From assembly GCA_023416735.1 (NCBI GenBank), contig JAEZGX010000001.1:114439-178438 (forward strand): a stretch of 64,000 nucleotides of DNA, in the 5' to 3' direction. A model generated the notes under the pieces. That model did no database searches. It saw only the letters and a list, made by a program, of their open reading frames with translations, and was not told the origin of the DNA. The translations under genes were made by a program, and so were the position numbers. Below are positions 25,345 to 34,777 of the stretch, one piece after another (position 1 is the stretch's first letter; each line of letters starts with the position of its first letter). Source of the stretch: Verrucomicrobiota bacterium. GTDB taxonomy: Bacteria; Verrucomicrobiota; Verrucomicrobiia; Opitutales; Opitutaceae.

Positions 25345-25375
25345 AAAAACGCCCCGGCCTTCCGACCGGAGCGTT
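25345..25375 (-). terminator. Terminator of the TonB-dependent receptor gene
   Basis: On the minus strand aacgctccgg and ccggggcgtt pair with one mismatch around an 8-base loop, followed by a run of five T. It lies about 30 bp past the receptor's stop codon. Confidence 0.75.
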
Positions 25376-25405
25376 CGATGGATCCCAGCCTAAATCCCCG
25401 GCGCG

Positions 25406-28400
25406 TCAGAACTCGAAGGTGTTCGTGATCTGCCAGCTCATGCCTTCGCGGATGAAGAAGCTCGTCGCCTTCATCGGAACCGTTTCGCCCGCGGTCGGCG
25501 TGCCCGCCCCCAGCGCCGCGTAATCCACGCCCGCGGCGAGCGGCACGAGACGATTCTTTTCGCCGACGTTGAACACGTTCAGCTGAATCCGCCAGTTCAC
25601 CTTGTCCGTCAACTTGCGGCGATAGCTGATCCACAGATCGAGCGAGTCCTCGCTCGGCGCGAAGAATGGCGCGTTCAGATTGATGCCGTAGGTGCCGTCT
25701 GCATCGATCATCGGCGCGTAAGCCAGGATCGACTTGTCTTCCCAACGATAACCGCCACCGACGCCAAAACCACGCAGCGCGCCTTCCGTGAACGTGTAGT
25801 TCGTGATGAGATTCGCGCGATACTTCCGGATTTCTCCCGCCGACTGTCCATTGACCGCGTTCACGCGCAGCCAATCCGAGCGGAAGAAGAAGGGATACGG
25901 CCCGACGCCGCGCAGGCCCGCCACATTCTGCGGCCACCACACGGGAGCGAGTCCCGCATCTGACGTCTGGAAGGTCTGGTCGACGAATTCGCCGACCTGC
26001 CGGAAATTCTCGCCCGGCACTTTATCGCGCACCGACTCCGTGCGGGACCCGTTGATCGCGATGCGCCAGTTCGCCGTCGGATTCGCCACGAACTCCAACT
26101 CGTAACCTTTCGAAGTAGAATCTTCCGTCGCCACAAATCCGGTGGGCGCGGTCACAATCGGCGTTTCAAGGCTGTCCGTTCCCCACGAGGTGTTCGCTCC
26201 CATCCAGGCGCGCACGAAATCGGGGAATTGCTCCTTGAGATCGCGTTCGAACTTCAACCATGCGGGGATGATTGAATTCTGCAGACGATTCACGTCGCCG
26301 CCCGAGGACGCGTAATCGTCATACGAGAAATCTCCGCGCAGATAACCGCGGATGATCGCCGGCGTGGACGAGGTCGGCCCGAGATTGTTGCCGAGCGCCT
26401 GCTCGAGTGCCCAGGTATTCTGCAGCTGGCCATCGGTCGAAGTCGCATTCGTGAGCACCGTTTCGTATTTCGTGACACGAAGGCTGTAGCGATCGTCCTT
26501 GGTCGAGATCATCACGCTCGCGTCTTTCGTCGTGCCACCCGGATTTGGAACGGGCAGGCCAAACGCATCGATGCGTCCCGCGAGCGGCTGAAAGTTTTCG
26601 CCGCGGTTGTAATAGAGGCGAAGGTTGAACGGCAGGAAATCTCGGTCGCCGAGCACGCGGTTCACATGCAGCATCACGCTCCAATTGCGCGTGATCGCCT
26701 CGGTGTTCGTGATCAACGCATCCGGGTTGTTGTAGTTGTAGGTTGCCGGATTCAGGTTCGCGCCACCTGTCGCAGGGTCCGCGTTCTCCTCACGATCCGA
26801 GGTCACAAACTCGTAACTGCGCGCCTTGTCCTTGCGGTAACCAAACACGCCCACGAGGGCGTGATCCCAAAACGTGCCCTGCCAGACCAATACCTTCGAT
26901 TTCACTTCGAAGTCGGTCAGCGAGGCGCTCGCGGTGAGATAGTCCTCGGGGCTCATACCCGCAACCGTGCCAGTCGAATTCAAGGTCACATATTGACCCG
27001 TCGCCTCCGTCCATCCGCGGTAGTTCGCCGGATTTTCCGACTGCGTGTAGGTCGCGCGGTGCACGCGATCCGGATCCAAGGGATTATCCCACGGCGCGCC
27101 GGGATCGATCGAAGCATCCGCCGTCCACGTGGTATCGAACCAGCGGACTTGCTGCGGCCCACCGATGTTGTGCGTGAAGGACGACTCGAGAGTCGACACA
27201 TTGAAACCCGTGGGCGACGCAAACCCTCGCAGATCGCCACTCACGTAGTAGCGAAATCCGGTGTTCACATCCGGATTCGTGATCGTGTTATCCGGGCCGA
27301 ATAGCGCGAGCGTCGCCGGATCCCAGTTCGCGAACTGCATGCTCCGCGCATCCATCTTCCGACCTTCCTTCGAATATACCGCCGTCAAGCGCTGCTGCCC
27401 CAGCAAGCGCGCCCACCATCCGGAATGACGCTCGCTGAAATCGTATTCGCCGAAAACCTGGCCGCGATAGGCCTCGCGTTCCGATTTGTTTTTGTAGCTG
27501 CCCATGTTCCCCGTGCGGGCGCCGACAAATGCGCGGCCGACATTGGGATTGGGCGAACCGTCGTTCTCCCGCTCGTTGATGTCGATGTGCAGCGAATTGC
27601 CCTCCCACCCGAGCACCGTCCACATTCCGCGGCTCATCTCCTCGTTGAAGTAGGTGAGGTTGTAGCCGATCTTGTTGTCGAAAAACGTATTCGTCAGATC
27701 GAGCGTATAGACATCCCAGTCGCTCCACTCGCGCTTGTTGTCGCCGTCGATGAGCTTGTTGTGAAAATCGAAAATCGAGGGATCGGTGATCGTCTCGTTA
27801 CGATACGCGCCGATCGCCGAATACGGCCGGCCCGCCGCGCCCGACCACGTCTGCACGCCCGCCACGCTCTGCAGTCCCGTATTCTGCGGAAACGGTCCCG
27901 CGCCGTCCGGACCCGCCGCGCCCGTAATGATTGCCCCGGTCGGCGTGCGCGCACCGAACGCCTGCGGACCGTCGCGTTGGAATATCACGCTGCCCGCCGA
28001 GTTCACGATGTAATCCACCGATCCGCCCGCACGGCCATTCACTAGCACCGGATTATAAATCCAGAGCGGATTCGGCCGCGCCGGATCATTGGGATCGTCG
28101 GGCGTAAGATCGGGCAGAGTTTCGCCCTGCGGATCCCGATAAAGATCGAACGTGCGCTTGCCGACGCCGCCCATTTCGATCGGGCGCCAAAACTGCGTGA
28201 TGTTGTCTTGAGGCGTGACCTGGCGGGGCCGGTTCGACGAGATGTCGCCGTGCTCGTAGTTGGCGCTCACTTCGAAGAGCGTGCGATTTCGATTCAACGC
28301 TTCCGGAGCGAACTTGATCGCGCCGAACACGCGCCGATCGCGCGAAAACGCCGGCTTCTGCTGAAACTCGCGATCGTTCTCCAACACCGCGAGCCGCACC

Positions 28401-29113
28401 GCCAGCTGCTCCGGCAATACCTCTTGGTTGATGTTGAGCGAATACCGCTGCGAACCGTGCTCGTCGAACGTGGCCTCGATCTGTCCAAAGTTGCGAAACT
28501 CCGCCTGGTGAATCGCCGCATTGATGATGCCGGCCGGACTCCCGAGACCGAACAGGATCGCATTGGGGCCGCGCTGCAGATCGACGCGCGAGATGTTATA
28601 GCCGTCCCACGGGATGTCCGAGAGGAAGAAGTCTCGAGTATTATCGGCCGCCACCAAACCGCGCACGCGCGTATTCGCATTCGGGTTGGCGAAGCTGCCC
28701 TGCTCCGCGACATTGCCTTCAGGACCCGAACGATTCGCGCCGGAAAAATTCCCGCGCGGTCCGGCGACTTCGGTATTCACCGCATACGCGAGCACGGTCT
28801 CGTTATTATAACCGCCGATGTCCGTGATCATTTCCTTTGTCATCACGGAAATCGCAGAACCGATGTCGGCGAGGTTCGTGCGGATGCGCGTGCCGGCAAG
28901 CGTGCTGCTCGCCGCGTATCCACGATCCTGCGTCGCATCCACGACGAACGGACTCAGCACCACGACCTCGCTTCGATTTCGTTCTTCTGAACTTTCCGAC
29001 AGTGCCTCTTGGGCCAACAGAGTCCCGTTCGCAGCGAGGACTCCGGTCATGCTAAGCGTATAAATGCTCCGCCGCGTGAAACGGCCGGGAGCACTCCAAC
29101 AGGGTAGGTTCAT
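25406..29113 (-). CDS. TonB-dependent outer-membrane receptor (Opitutaceae type)
   Basis: A large protein of 1,235 residues from ATG 29113; the upstream extension has no signal character. The signal peptide spans about residues 10-35 and is followed by SEVVVLSPFVVDATQDRGYA, typical of Opitutaceae receptors, with LSPFVV as the likely TonB-box region. The plug domain spans about residues 60-200, with TLAGTRIRTNLADIGSAISV, NTRVRGL, and the landmark VDLQRGPNAILFGLGSPAGI. The rest is a beta-barrel ending in the C-terminal aromatic residue (TNTFEF). It imports a large substrate through the outer membrane, driven by TonB. Opitutaceae carry many such receptors, often for glycans, but no SusD-like or glycosidase neighbour hints at the substrate. 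It is a single gene with its own terminator. Confidence 0.95.
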   Translation of the reverse strand: MNLPCWSAPGRFTRRSIYTLSMTGVLAANGTLLAQEALSESSEERNRSEVVVLSPFVVDATQDRGYAASSTLAGTRIRTNLADIGSAISVMTKEMITDIGGYNNETVLAYAVNTEVAGPRGNFSGANRSGPEGNVAEQGSFANPNANTRVRGLVAADNTRDFFLSDIPWDGYNISRVDLQRGPNAILFGLGSPAGIINAAIHQAEFRNFGQIEATFDEHGSQRYSLNINQEVLPEQLAVRLAVLENDREFQQKPAFSRDRRVFGAIKFAPEALNRNRTLFEVSANYEHGDISSNRPRQVTPQDNITQFWRPIEMGGVGKRTFDLYRDPQGETLPDLTPDDPNDPARPNPLWIYNPVLVNGRAGGSVDYIVNSAGSVIFQRDGPQAFGARTPTGAIITGAAGPDGAGPFPQNTGLQSVAGVQTWSGAAGRPYSAIGAYRNETITDPSIFDFHNKLIDGDNKREWSDWDVYTLDLTNTFFDNKIGYNLTYFNEEMSRGMWTVLGWEGNSLHIDINERENDGSPNPNVGRAFVGARTGNMGSYKNKSEREAYRGQVFGEYDFSERHSGWWARLLGQQRLTAVYSKEGRKMDARSMQFANWDPATLALFGPDNTITNPDVNTGFRYYVSGDLRGFASPTGFNVSTLESSFTHNIGGPQQVRWFDTTWTADASIDPGAPWDNPLDPDRVHRATYTQSENPANYRGWTEATGQYVTLNSTGTVAGMSPEDYLTASASLTDFEVKSKVLVWQGTFWDHALVGVFGYRKDKARSYEFVTSDREENADPATGGANLNPATYNYNNPDALITNTEAITRNWSVMLHVNRVLGDRDFLPFNLRLYYNRGENFQPLAGRIDAFGLPVPNPGGTTKDASVMISTKDDRYSLRVTKYETVLTNATSTDGQLQNTWALEQALGNNLGPTSSTPAIIRGYLRGDFSYDDYASSGGDVNRLQNSIIPAWLKFERDLKEQFPDFVRAWMGANTSWGTDSLETPIVTAPTGFVATEDSTSKGYELEFVANPTANWRIAINGSRTESVRDKVPGENFRQVGEFVDQTFQTSDAGLAPVWWPQNVAGLRGVGPYPFFFRSDWLRVNAVNGQSAGEIRKYRANLITNYTFTEGALRGFGVGGGYRWEDKSILAYAPMIDADGTYGINLNAPFFAPSEDSLDLWISYRRKLTDKVNWRIQLNVFNVGEKNRLVPLAAGVDYAALGAGTPTAGETVPMKATSFFIREGMSWQITNTFEF

Positions 29114-29406
29114 AGGTGCTAGTGCAGGCTTGGGTTTGGGGTTAGGGAAACCAACGAAGCGCCCGCGCAAAAACGTGCGGCACCTCCACAAACACAACGC
29201 GTCGCCCGTTAAACCCGTTCTACATCTCCGGGCATCTGCACAGATTACTCCATTCCCCTACAGCAGCATGGAAGCTTCACCGTCGCGCACACCGGAGATT
29301 TCGCGAACGAGTCGATCTCGCCGGACAAGCTGCCCCCGAGATCCCTCTCAAGGGACCCAACCTCGAATCGAGACACGCTGCCTCGCGGGCTGAGTTGAAA
29401 GTTGAA
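29114..29406. other. Intergenic region upstream of the receptor gene, no gene seen
   Basis: This stretch separates the receptor's start from the end of smc and must contain the receptor promoter. The immediate leader is C/A-rich (minus strand: ccctaaccccaaacccaagc) with no Shine-Dalgarno. I see no convincing -35/-10 pair, operator palindrome, RNA gene or coding frame. Confidence 0.6.
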
Positions 29407-29433
29407 GAAAGCGCGGGCCACACCCGCGCTTTC
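29407..29433 (-). terminator. Terminator of smc
   Basis: A perfect 11-bp inverted repeat (gaaagcgcggg, 5-base loop, cccgcgctttc) begins 6 bp after the smc stop codon on the minus strand. The T-rich tail is short, so strength is moderate. Confidence 0.8.
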
Positions 29434-29439
29434 ATCGAA

Positions 29440-32400
29440 TCAAACTCCCGCCGGCACCGCCGCCGCAGTGCCACGCACCGCCTGCGCGATGTTCTGCGGA
29501 TGTGCCTCCGCTTCGCCGCGCTCCGCGTTGAACTTCATCGACACGGTCTTCGACACGCCGCGCTCTTCCATCGTCACGCCATAGATCGCGCTCGCGGCCG
29601 AAACCGTGCGCTTGTTGTGCGTGATGATGATGAACTGCGACTCGCCCACGAACTTCTTCAACAGGTCCGTGAACCGGCCGATGTTCGATTCGTCGAGCGG
29701 CGCATCGAGTTCGTCCAACAAGCAGAACGGCGAGGGCTTCACCATGTAGAGCGCGAACAGCAGCGCGACCGCCGTCAGCGTCTTTTGTCCGCCCGACAGC
29801 AGCGTGATGCCTTTCAGCTTCGTGCCCGGCGGTTGCGCCACGATCTCGATACCGCTTTCGAGAATATCTTCCGTCTGGATCAACTCCAGATGCGCGCGTC
29901 CGCCGCCGAAAAGCGTGTGGAACGTATATTCGAAGTTCTTTTTGATCTGCTCGAACGTGACCTCGAACTGCTTCTGCGAGGTCTGGTTGATCTCGTCGAT
30001 CGCCTTCAACAGCTCCGCCTTCGCCGTCGTCAAATCGTCCGACTGTCCTTTCAGGAAATCGAAGCGCTGCTTCAGCTCGGCGTATTCTTCGATGGCGACG
30101 AGATTCACCGCACCCATTCCACCGATGCGCGCGCGCAGGGCGTCCACCTCGGCCTTGATCTCGTCCCACTTCGTGTTCTCTAGCGCAGCCAGGTCCGCCT
30201 CGGTCGGCTCACCTTTCGGCGCCTTCTGCTTCCGCCGCCGCTTCACGGGTGCCGCCTCCGCCGCCGCCGGAGCGGTCGCGCCATCGCCGCCCTCCCCTGA
30301 CGCGCTCGGCATTGCTTCGGCGCTGGGCTCGAGGCTCTCCGCTCTGGGCTCCTCCGAATCTTCGTCTTCATCCAGATCGAGCGGCTTCACCCCTTCCGGT
30401 TCATCATCCGACCGCCAGAGCAAATTTTTCCAATCCAGCGACGTGACTTCCGTCTGATACTCGCGGGTGACCTCCTCCGCGAGGAACTGCGCCCGCTGAC
30501 GCGTCTCCGCAAGTTTGATCTCGTGCGAACTCAGTTCGTCGTGCGCTTCCTCCGATTGCGTGTGCAGCGACGACTGCGCGCCTTCGAGCGCGCTGATCTC
30601 GCGCTCCAGATCGATCAATTCCTTGCGCGCCGCTTCCACCTGCTGCTGCGACACGATGAACGTTTCGCTCAACTGCTCCGCGCGTTCGCGCTGACGCGCG
30701 CTTTCCCCTTCCAGCTCTTCAATCTGCACGCTCCACAACTCGATCTCGTGTTGCCGCTGAATCAAAAGCTCCGACAACTGCTGCCGGCGCCGCTCCATTT
30801 CACCGAGCCCGCGATCGAGCACTTCGACTTTTTGCCGGCGCTCCGCGAGTTCCAACCGCGCTTGCGCGAGCGACTCGCGCTTCACGTCGCGATCCGCGCG
30901 CAGTTCGTTCAAACGAACTTCGTTCGCCTGAATCTTCTCGCGCTGCGCATCCGAGGTCGCGGTCGCTTCCGCGAGTCCGGCCTGCGCTTTTTCCCAACGC
31001 GCGTGCGCTTCGTTGCGCGCTTGTTCGAGCGACACGAGTTCGTTCTCCATCCGCTGCACGCGATTGGAAACATCCTCCGCCGCCTTCACCGCGCTACGCT
31101 GTTCCGCCTGCACGGCCGCCAAGGCCTGCGTCGACGCCAGCACATCTGCTCGCCGCTGTTCGAGATTCTGCTCCGCCTCGGCTAGCCGGGCGTTCAACGC
31201 ATCGATCACTGCCTTCTGCTCATCATGCGCTTTCTGATCCTCCGCGAGCGCCCGCGACGTTTCCCGCATGTCGATTTCGCGCTGCACGATGCTGTTCGCC
31301 GACCGCTTGGAGCTGTGGTGCCCGCCGTAGATGAATCCACGCCGATCCACCAAGTCGCCCTTGCGCGTCGCCACCGCCAAAAACGAAAACGCCGGATTCG
31401 CTTTCCAATAATCGAGAAACGCTCCGAGGTCGTCCGCCACGTAACATTCCTTCAATACACTGAACGCCGGATGCCCGGGCTCCATGTCTCCGAGCGCCGC
31501 CAAAGCCGGTGTCACTCCCGCCGGCAGTTCTGCACCGGACACCGACGTCTCCGCTCTGAGCTCTCCGACATTCAAGACCGCCGAGCCAATCTGCTCTGCA
31601 TCCAACTGCGCGAGAATCCGCTGCGCCGTTGCGAGGTCGCTGACGCTGATCGCCTCTGCCGCCGCGCCGAGCAGCGCTTCGACGGCCTTGGCGAAATCCG
31701 GTTTCACCGCGAGACCGTGCGTGATCGGCAAAACTTTCGCTCCCTGCAGCGCGCCATCGAGCCGTCCTTGCAACACCGCTTTCGCGCCTTCGCCGAAGCC
31801 CTCCCAGCGTTCCGCCATCTGCTGCAACAAACGCAGCCGCGCCGTGCGCTGCGCCAGCTGCCGGTCAATTTCCTGCAGCTTCTTCTGCGCGTCTCGGAAC
31901 TCGCGCGTCAAGTCCGTGATCGCCTGCTGCGCCGCCACGGACTCGTTGTTCGCTCGTGATTTCTCGGCGAGCGCTTCTTCCACGCGCGCTTCCAATTCGG
32001 CCACGACCTGCTGCGCGGCCGCCTGCTGCTGTCGCATGCTTTCGAGTTCCTGCGCCAGCGACTCATGCCGGTGCACGCTCGTCTTCTGGTCGACTTCGTA
32101 ACCGGAGCAATCCGTCCGCAACCGCGCGACCGTGCTCTCCAGTTGCAGGAGTTGAAATTTGGCCTGCTGCAGCTCCTGCTCGAGTTTCGTCAACTCGCCT
32201 TCGACGATCGCGAGCTCGCGATTCCGCTGTTGAAACACCGCGTCGCTGCTCCCGAGCAAGCCCAGTTGCGTCTGCTTGTCCTGCGCTCCCGTGTCGACCT
32301 GCGCCGACACTTCCCTCAACTGCATCTCCAACTCATCGAGATTCGCCCGCGACGACCCTAACCGATCCTCGAGTCCCGTGCGCTTGATCTGCGCGAGGTT

Positions 32401-33312
32401 TGCCTGGTTTTCCGCCTGCTCCTTCTGCGAACGCACGTCGAAGACCGCCTGCTGCGCATCCTGCACGCGTTGGTTCAAACGCATCCGGCCGGCCTTCTTC
32501 TCGTCGAGCGCCGCCTGCTGCGTCTCCAAATTTGTCCTACGCGACTCCGCTTCCGCGCGCAGCCCGCCGACCTTGCCTTCGAGCTCCGCCAGTTGCGCCG
32601 CGAACTGCGCATGATGATAGCCGCTCCACGCGAGGCTCAGATGCTTCAAGCGGAAACTCAGCCGCTTGTAACGCATCGCCTTCGAAGCCTGGCGCCGCAG
32701 CGAGCCGATTTGCCGGCTCACCTCGCCAATCACGTCGGCCACGCGCGCGAGATTCTGATCCGTCAGCGTCAGCTTCTGCATCGCCTCGCGGCGCTGGCTC
32801 TTGTATTTCGTGATGCCCGCCGCTTCTTCGAATACCGAACGCCGCTCTTCCGGCTTAGACGAGAGAATCAAATCGATCTGGCCTTGCGCCATGATCGAGT
32901 AACTCGTCCGGCCAATGCCGGTATCCATGAAGAGCTTCTGGATGTCTTTCAACCGGCACGCCTGCCCGTTGAAGAAATACTCGCTTTGACCGTCGCGATG
33001 CACCCGGCGCGTGATCTCGATCTCGTGAAATTCGCTGCCCAACTGCTTTTCGCATTCGGTCAACAACAGCGACACTTCGCACATCTGCGCCGGCTTCCGC
33101 GTGTCCGCGCCTTCGAAAATGACGTCCTGCATTTTCCCGCCGCGCAGCGCCTTCGCGCTCTGCTCGCCCAACACCCACCGGATCGAGTCCGCGATGTTCG
33201 ACTTGCCGCAGCCATTGGGTCCCACCACCGCCGTGACGCCCGGTTCAAATCGCAATGTGGTCGGGTCGGCAAACGACTTAAAACCGTGAAGCTTGAGCGC
33301 CTTTAAATACAT
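29440..33312 (-). CDS. smc: Chromosome partition protein SMC
   Basis: This 1,290-residue protein is the ATPase of the bacterial condensin, which organises and segregates chromosomes with ScpA and ScpB. The N-terminal head has Walker A GPNGCGKSN (31-39) and a Q-loop region SIMAQGQIDLIL. Long coiled coils flank a hinge near residues 520-680. The C-terminal head has the signature LLSGGQKTLTAVALLFA and Walker B PFCLLDELDAPLDE. It is about 100 residues longer than typical SMC. Much of the excess is an acidic then basic low-complexity stretch (about 30195-30410) just before the conserved GGMGAVNLVAIEEY. No scpAB genes are adjacent. The leader is pyrimidine-rich with no Shine-Dalgarno. Confidence 0.96.
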   Translation of the reverse strand: MYLKALKLHGFKSFADPTTLRFEPGVTAVVGPNGCGKSNIADSIRWVLGEQSAKALRGGKMQDVIFEGADTRKPAQMCEVSLLLTECEKQLGSEFHEIEITRRVHRDGQSEYFFNGQACRLKDIQKLFMDTGIGRTSYSIMAQGQIDLILSSKPEERRSVFEEAAGITKYKSQRREAMQKLTLTDQNLARVADVIGEVSRQIGSLRRQASKAMRYKRLSFRLKHLSLAWSGYHHAQFAAQLAELEGKVGGLRAEAESRRTNLETQQAALDEKKAGRMRLNQRVQDAQQAVFDVRSQKEQAENQANLAQIKRTGLEDRLGSSRANLDELEMQLREVSAQVDTGAQDKQTQLGLLGSSDAVFQQRNRELAIVEGELTKLEQELQQAKFQLLQLESTVARLRTDCSGYEVDQKTSVHRHESLAQELESMRQQQAAAQQVVAELEARVEEALAEKSRANNESVAAQQAITDLTREFRDAQKKLQEIDRQLAQRTARLRLLQQMAERWEGFGEGAKAVLQGRLDGALQGAKVLPITHGLAVKPDFAKAVEALLGAAAEAISVSDLATAQRILAQLDAEQIGSAVLNVGELRAETSVSGAELPAGVTPALAALGDMEPGHPAFSVLKECYVADDLGAFLDYWKANPAFSFLAVATRKGDLVDRRGFIYGGHHSSKRSANSIVQREIDMRETSRALAEDQKAHDEQKAVIDALNARLAEAEQNLEQRRADVLASTQALAAVQAEQRSAVKAAEDVSNRVQRMENELVSLEQARNEAHARWEKAQAGLAEATATSDAQREKIQANEVRLNELRADRDVKRESLAQARLELAERRQKVEVLDRGLGEMERRRQQLSELLIQRQHEIELWSVQIEELEGESARQRERAEQLSETFIVSQQQVEAARKELIDLEREISALEGAQSSLHTQSEEAHDELSSHEIKLAETRQRAQFLAEEVTREYQTEVTSLDWKNLLWRSDDEPEGVKPLDLDEDEDSEEPRAESLEPSAEAMPSASGEGGDGATAPAAAEAAPVKRRRKQKAPKGEPTEADLAALENTKWDEIKAEVDALRARIGGMGAVNLVAIEEYAELKQRFDFLKGQSDDLTTAKAELLKAIDEINQTSQKQFEVTFEQIKKNFEYTFHTLFGGGRAHLELIQTEDILESGIEIVAQPPGTKLKGITLLSGGQKTLTAVALLFALYMVKPSPFCLLDELDAPLDESNIGRFTDLLKKFVGESQFIIITHNKRTVSAASAIYGVTMEERGVSKTVSMKFNAERGEAEAHPQNIAQAVRGTAAAVPAGV

Positions 33313-33458
33313 GCGGGAAAGGAAAAGCCGGCCATTGAAGTCCGCCCCCTATGCCCGGCAACGGAAAAACCCGAAAGATTGTTCACAGAGAATTCCCAAT
33401 CGCCCTCCGTCGCATCTTTGCACTTCACCACACGTCATCGCCACCAACCCCAAAAATC

Positions 33459-34652
33459 ATGCATCTTCGTCCCCCGCTCTCGCTTGTGATCGCTTCGTCC
33501 CTCCTGACCGCCTCCACCTCCCTCCTCGCGCAACCTCAGCTTCCCGGCATTAGCGACGCGATGAAGACCTACATCGCCCAAAACGAAATCGCCGGTTCGG
33601 TCACGCTCGTCGCGGCCAAGGACAAAATCCTCCATCTCGAAGCCAACGGTTTTGCCGACGTCGCCACGAAGAAACCGATGTCCACGGACGCCATTTTCTG
33701 GATCGCCTCGATGACGAAGCCCGTCACCGGCGTCGCCATCCTGATGTTGCAGGAACAGGGCAAACTCCACGTCTCCGATCCTGTCGCGAGTTATATCCCG
33801 GAATTCGCCCACCTCAAAACCCCGTCTGGCGAGCCTGCCAATCTCACGATCACCCAGATTCTCACACACGTCTCCGGCCTGGGCGAAGTCCCGCAAGAGG
33901 CCGCGCGCGACGCCCGCACGCTCGCCGATCTGACCGCGATTTCCTTGTCGCAGCCGATGCAATACGAACCCGGCTCCCAATGGCGCTACAACCAAGCGGG
34001 CATCAACACCGCCGGCCGCATCGTCGAAATCGTCAGCGGCCAATCCCTCGACGCCTTCCTCGCCCAAAATCTCTTTGAGCCGCTCGGCATGAAAGACACG
34101 ACGTTTTATCCGATGGGCGCGCAGCTCGAACGCATCCCGACACCTTATCGCAAAGACGACACGACCGGCGAACTCGTCGCCGTCCCGCAACGCCGCGCCC
34201 TGGGTTCGCGCGATTTCCCGCCGCTCGCCAACGGCGGCCTCTACTCCACCGCCACCGACTACGCGCGTTTCACGCAAATGCTCCTCAACGGCGGCTCGTT
34301 TAACGGCCAAAAATTCCTCAGCGCCGGAACGCTAAAATTCCTCAACACCCCGCAAACGCCGGCCGAGATGCCCGTAGGCTTCTTCCAAAACGAACGCTGG
34401 GGTAATCGCGGCAAGAACTACGGCTGGGGCCTCGGCACGTGCGTTTTGAAAACCCCGCACGAAGGCGTCGCCGAAGTGCTCTCGCCCGGCACTTACGGCC
34501 ACGGCGGCGCGTGGGGCACGCAGGCCTGGATCGATCCCGTTAAAGGCGTCGCTTACATCATGCTCGTCGCTCGCGCGAATCACCCGAACAGCGACGGCAG
34601 CGATTTCCGCCGCGCCTTCCAAAAGGCCGCCGCCGCAGCCTTGGCGAGATGA
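33459..34652 (+). CDS. Secreted serine hydrolase, beta-lactamase/DD-peptidase family
   Basis: A 397-residue protein with a signal peptide (about residues 1-24, ending LLAQ). It belongs to the class C beta-lactamase / D-aminopeptidase / esterase superfamily (PF00144). The nucleophile motif is SMTK with Ser84 and Lys87, the tyrosine motif is YNQAG with Tyr177 (YxN in lactamases, here Y-N-Q), and the third motif is GHGGAWG near residue 355. The family includes many esterases and peptidases, so resistance to beta-lactams should not be assumed. ATG 33459 starts the signal peptide; the upstream 36 codons are not signal-like. A palindromic repeat follows 1 bp after the stop codon. Confidence 0.88.
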   Translation: MHLRPPLSLVIASSLLTASTSLLAQPQLPGISDAMKTYIAQNEIAGSVTLVAAKDKILHLEANGFADVATKKPMSTDAIFWIASMTKPVTGVAILMLQEQGKLHVSDPVASYIPEFAHLKTPSGEPANLTITQILTHVSGLGEVPQEAARDARTLADLTAISLSQPMQYEPGSQWRYNQAGINTAGRIVEIVSGQSLDAFLAQNLFEPLGMKDTTFYPMGAQLERIPTPYRKDDTTGELVAVPQRRALGSRDFPPLANGGLYSTATDYARFTQMLLNGGSFNGQKFLSAGTLKFLNTPQTPAEMPVGFFQNERWGNRGKNYGWGLGTCVLKTPHEGVAEVLSPGTYGHGGAWGTQAWIDPVKGVAYIMLVARANHPNSDGSDFRRAFQKAAAAALAR

Positions 34653-34653
34653 T

Positions 34654-34740
34654 GTAGGCGGGGTCTCTCGACCCCGCCGTCCGCAGGCTGTTCGTGAAAT
34701 GCGGCCGGGGTCAGGCGAGCCCCGCTCGACCTCCGGCATC
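34654..34740. repeat. Two GC-rich palindromic repeat units after a stop codon
   Basis: Unit one, tgtaggcggggtctctcgac plus cccgccg, is a close variant of the element at 6905-6947 and again begins right after a stop codon. Unit two (about 34697-34732) reads ccggggtcaggcgagccccg, a related palindrome with a different centre. Both can form stable hairpins and may end transcription of the upstream gene. Confidence 0.55.
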
Positions 34741-34777
34741 TTGCGAACCGCCGCACCCGCGTTAACGCGTGTGCTGC

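Noticed and set aside
33459..34652. Antibiotic-resistance beta-lactamase
   Set aside because: The SxxK and Tyr motifs are shared with esterases and peptidases of the same superfamily, and the tyrosine motif is YNQ in place of YxN. Sequence alone does not support a resistance claim.
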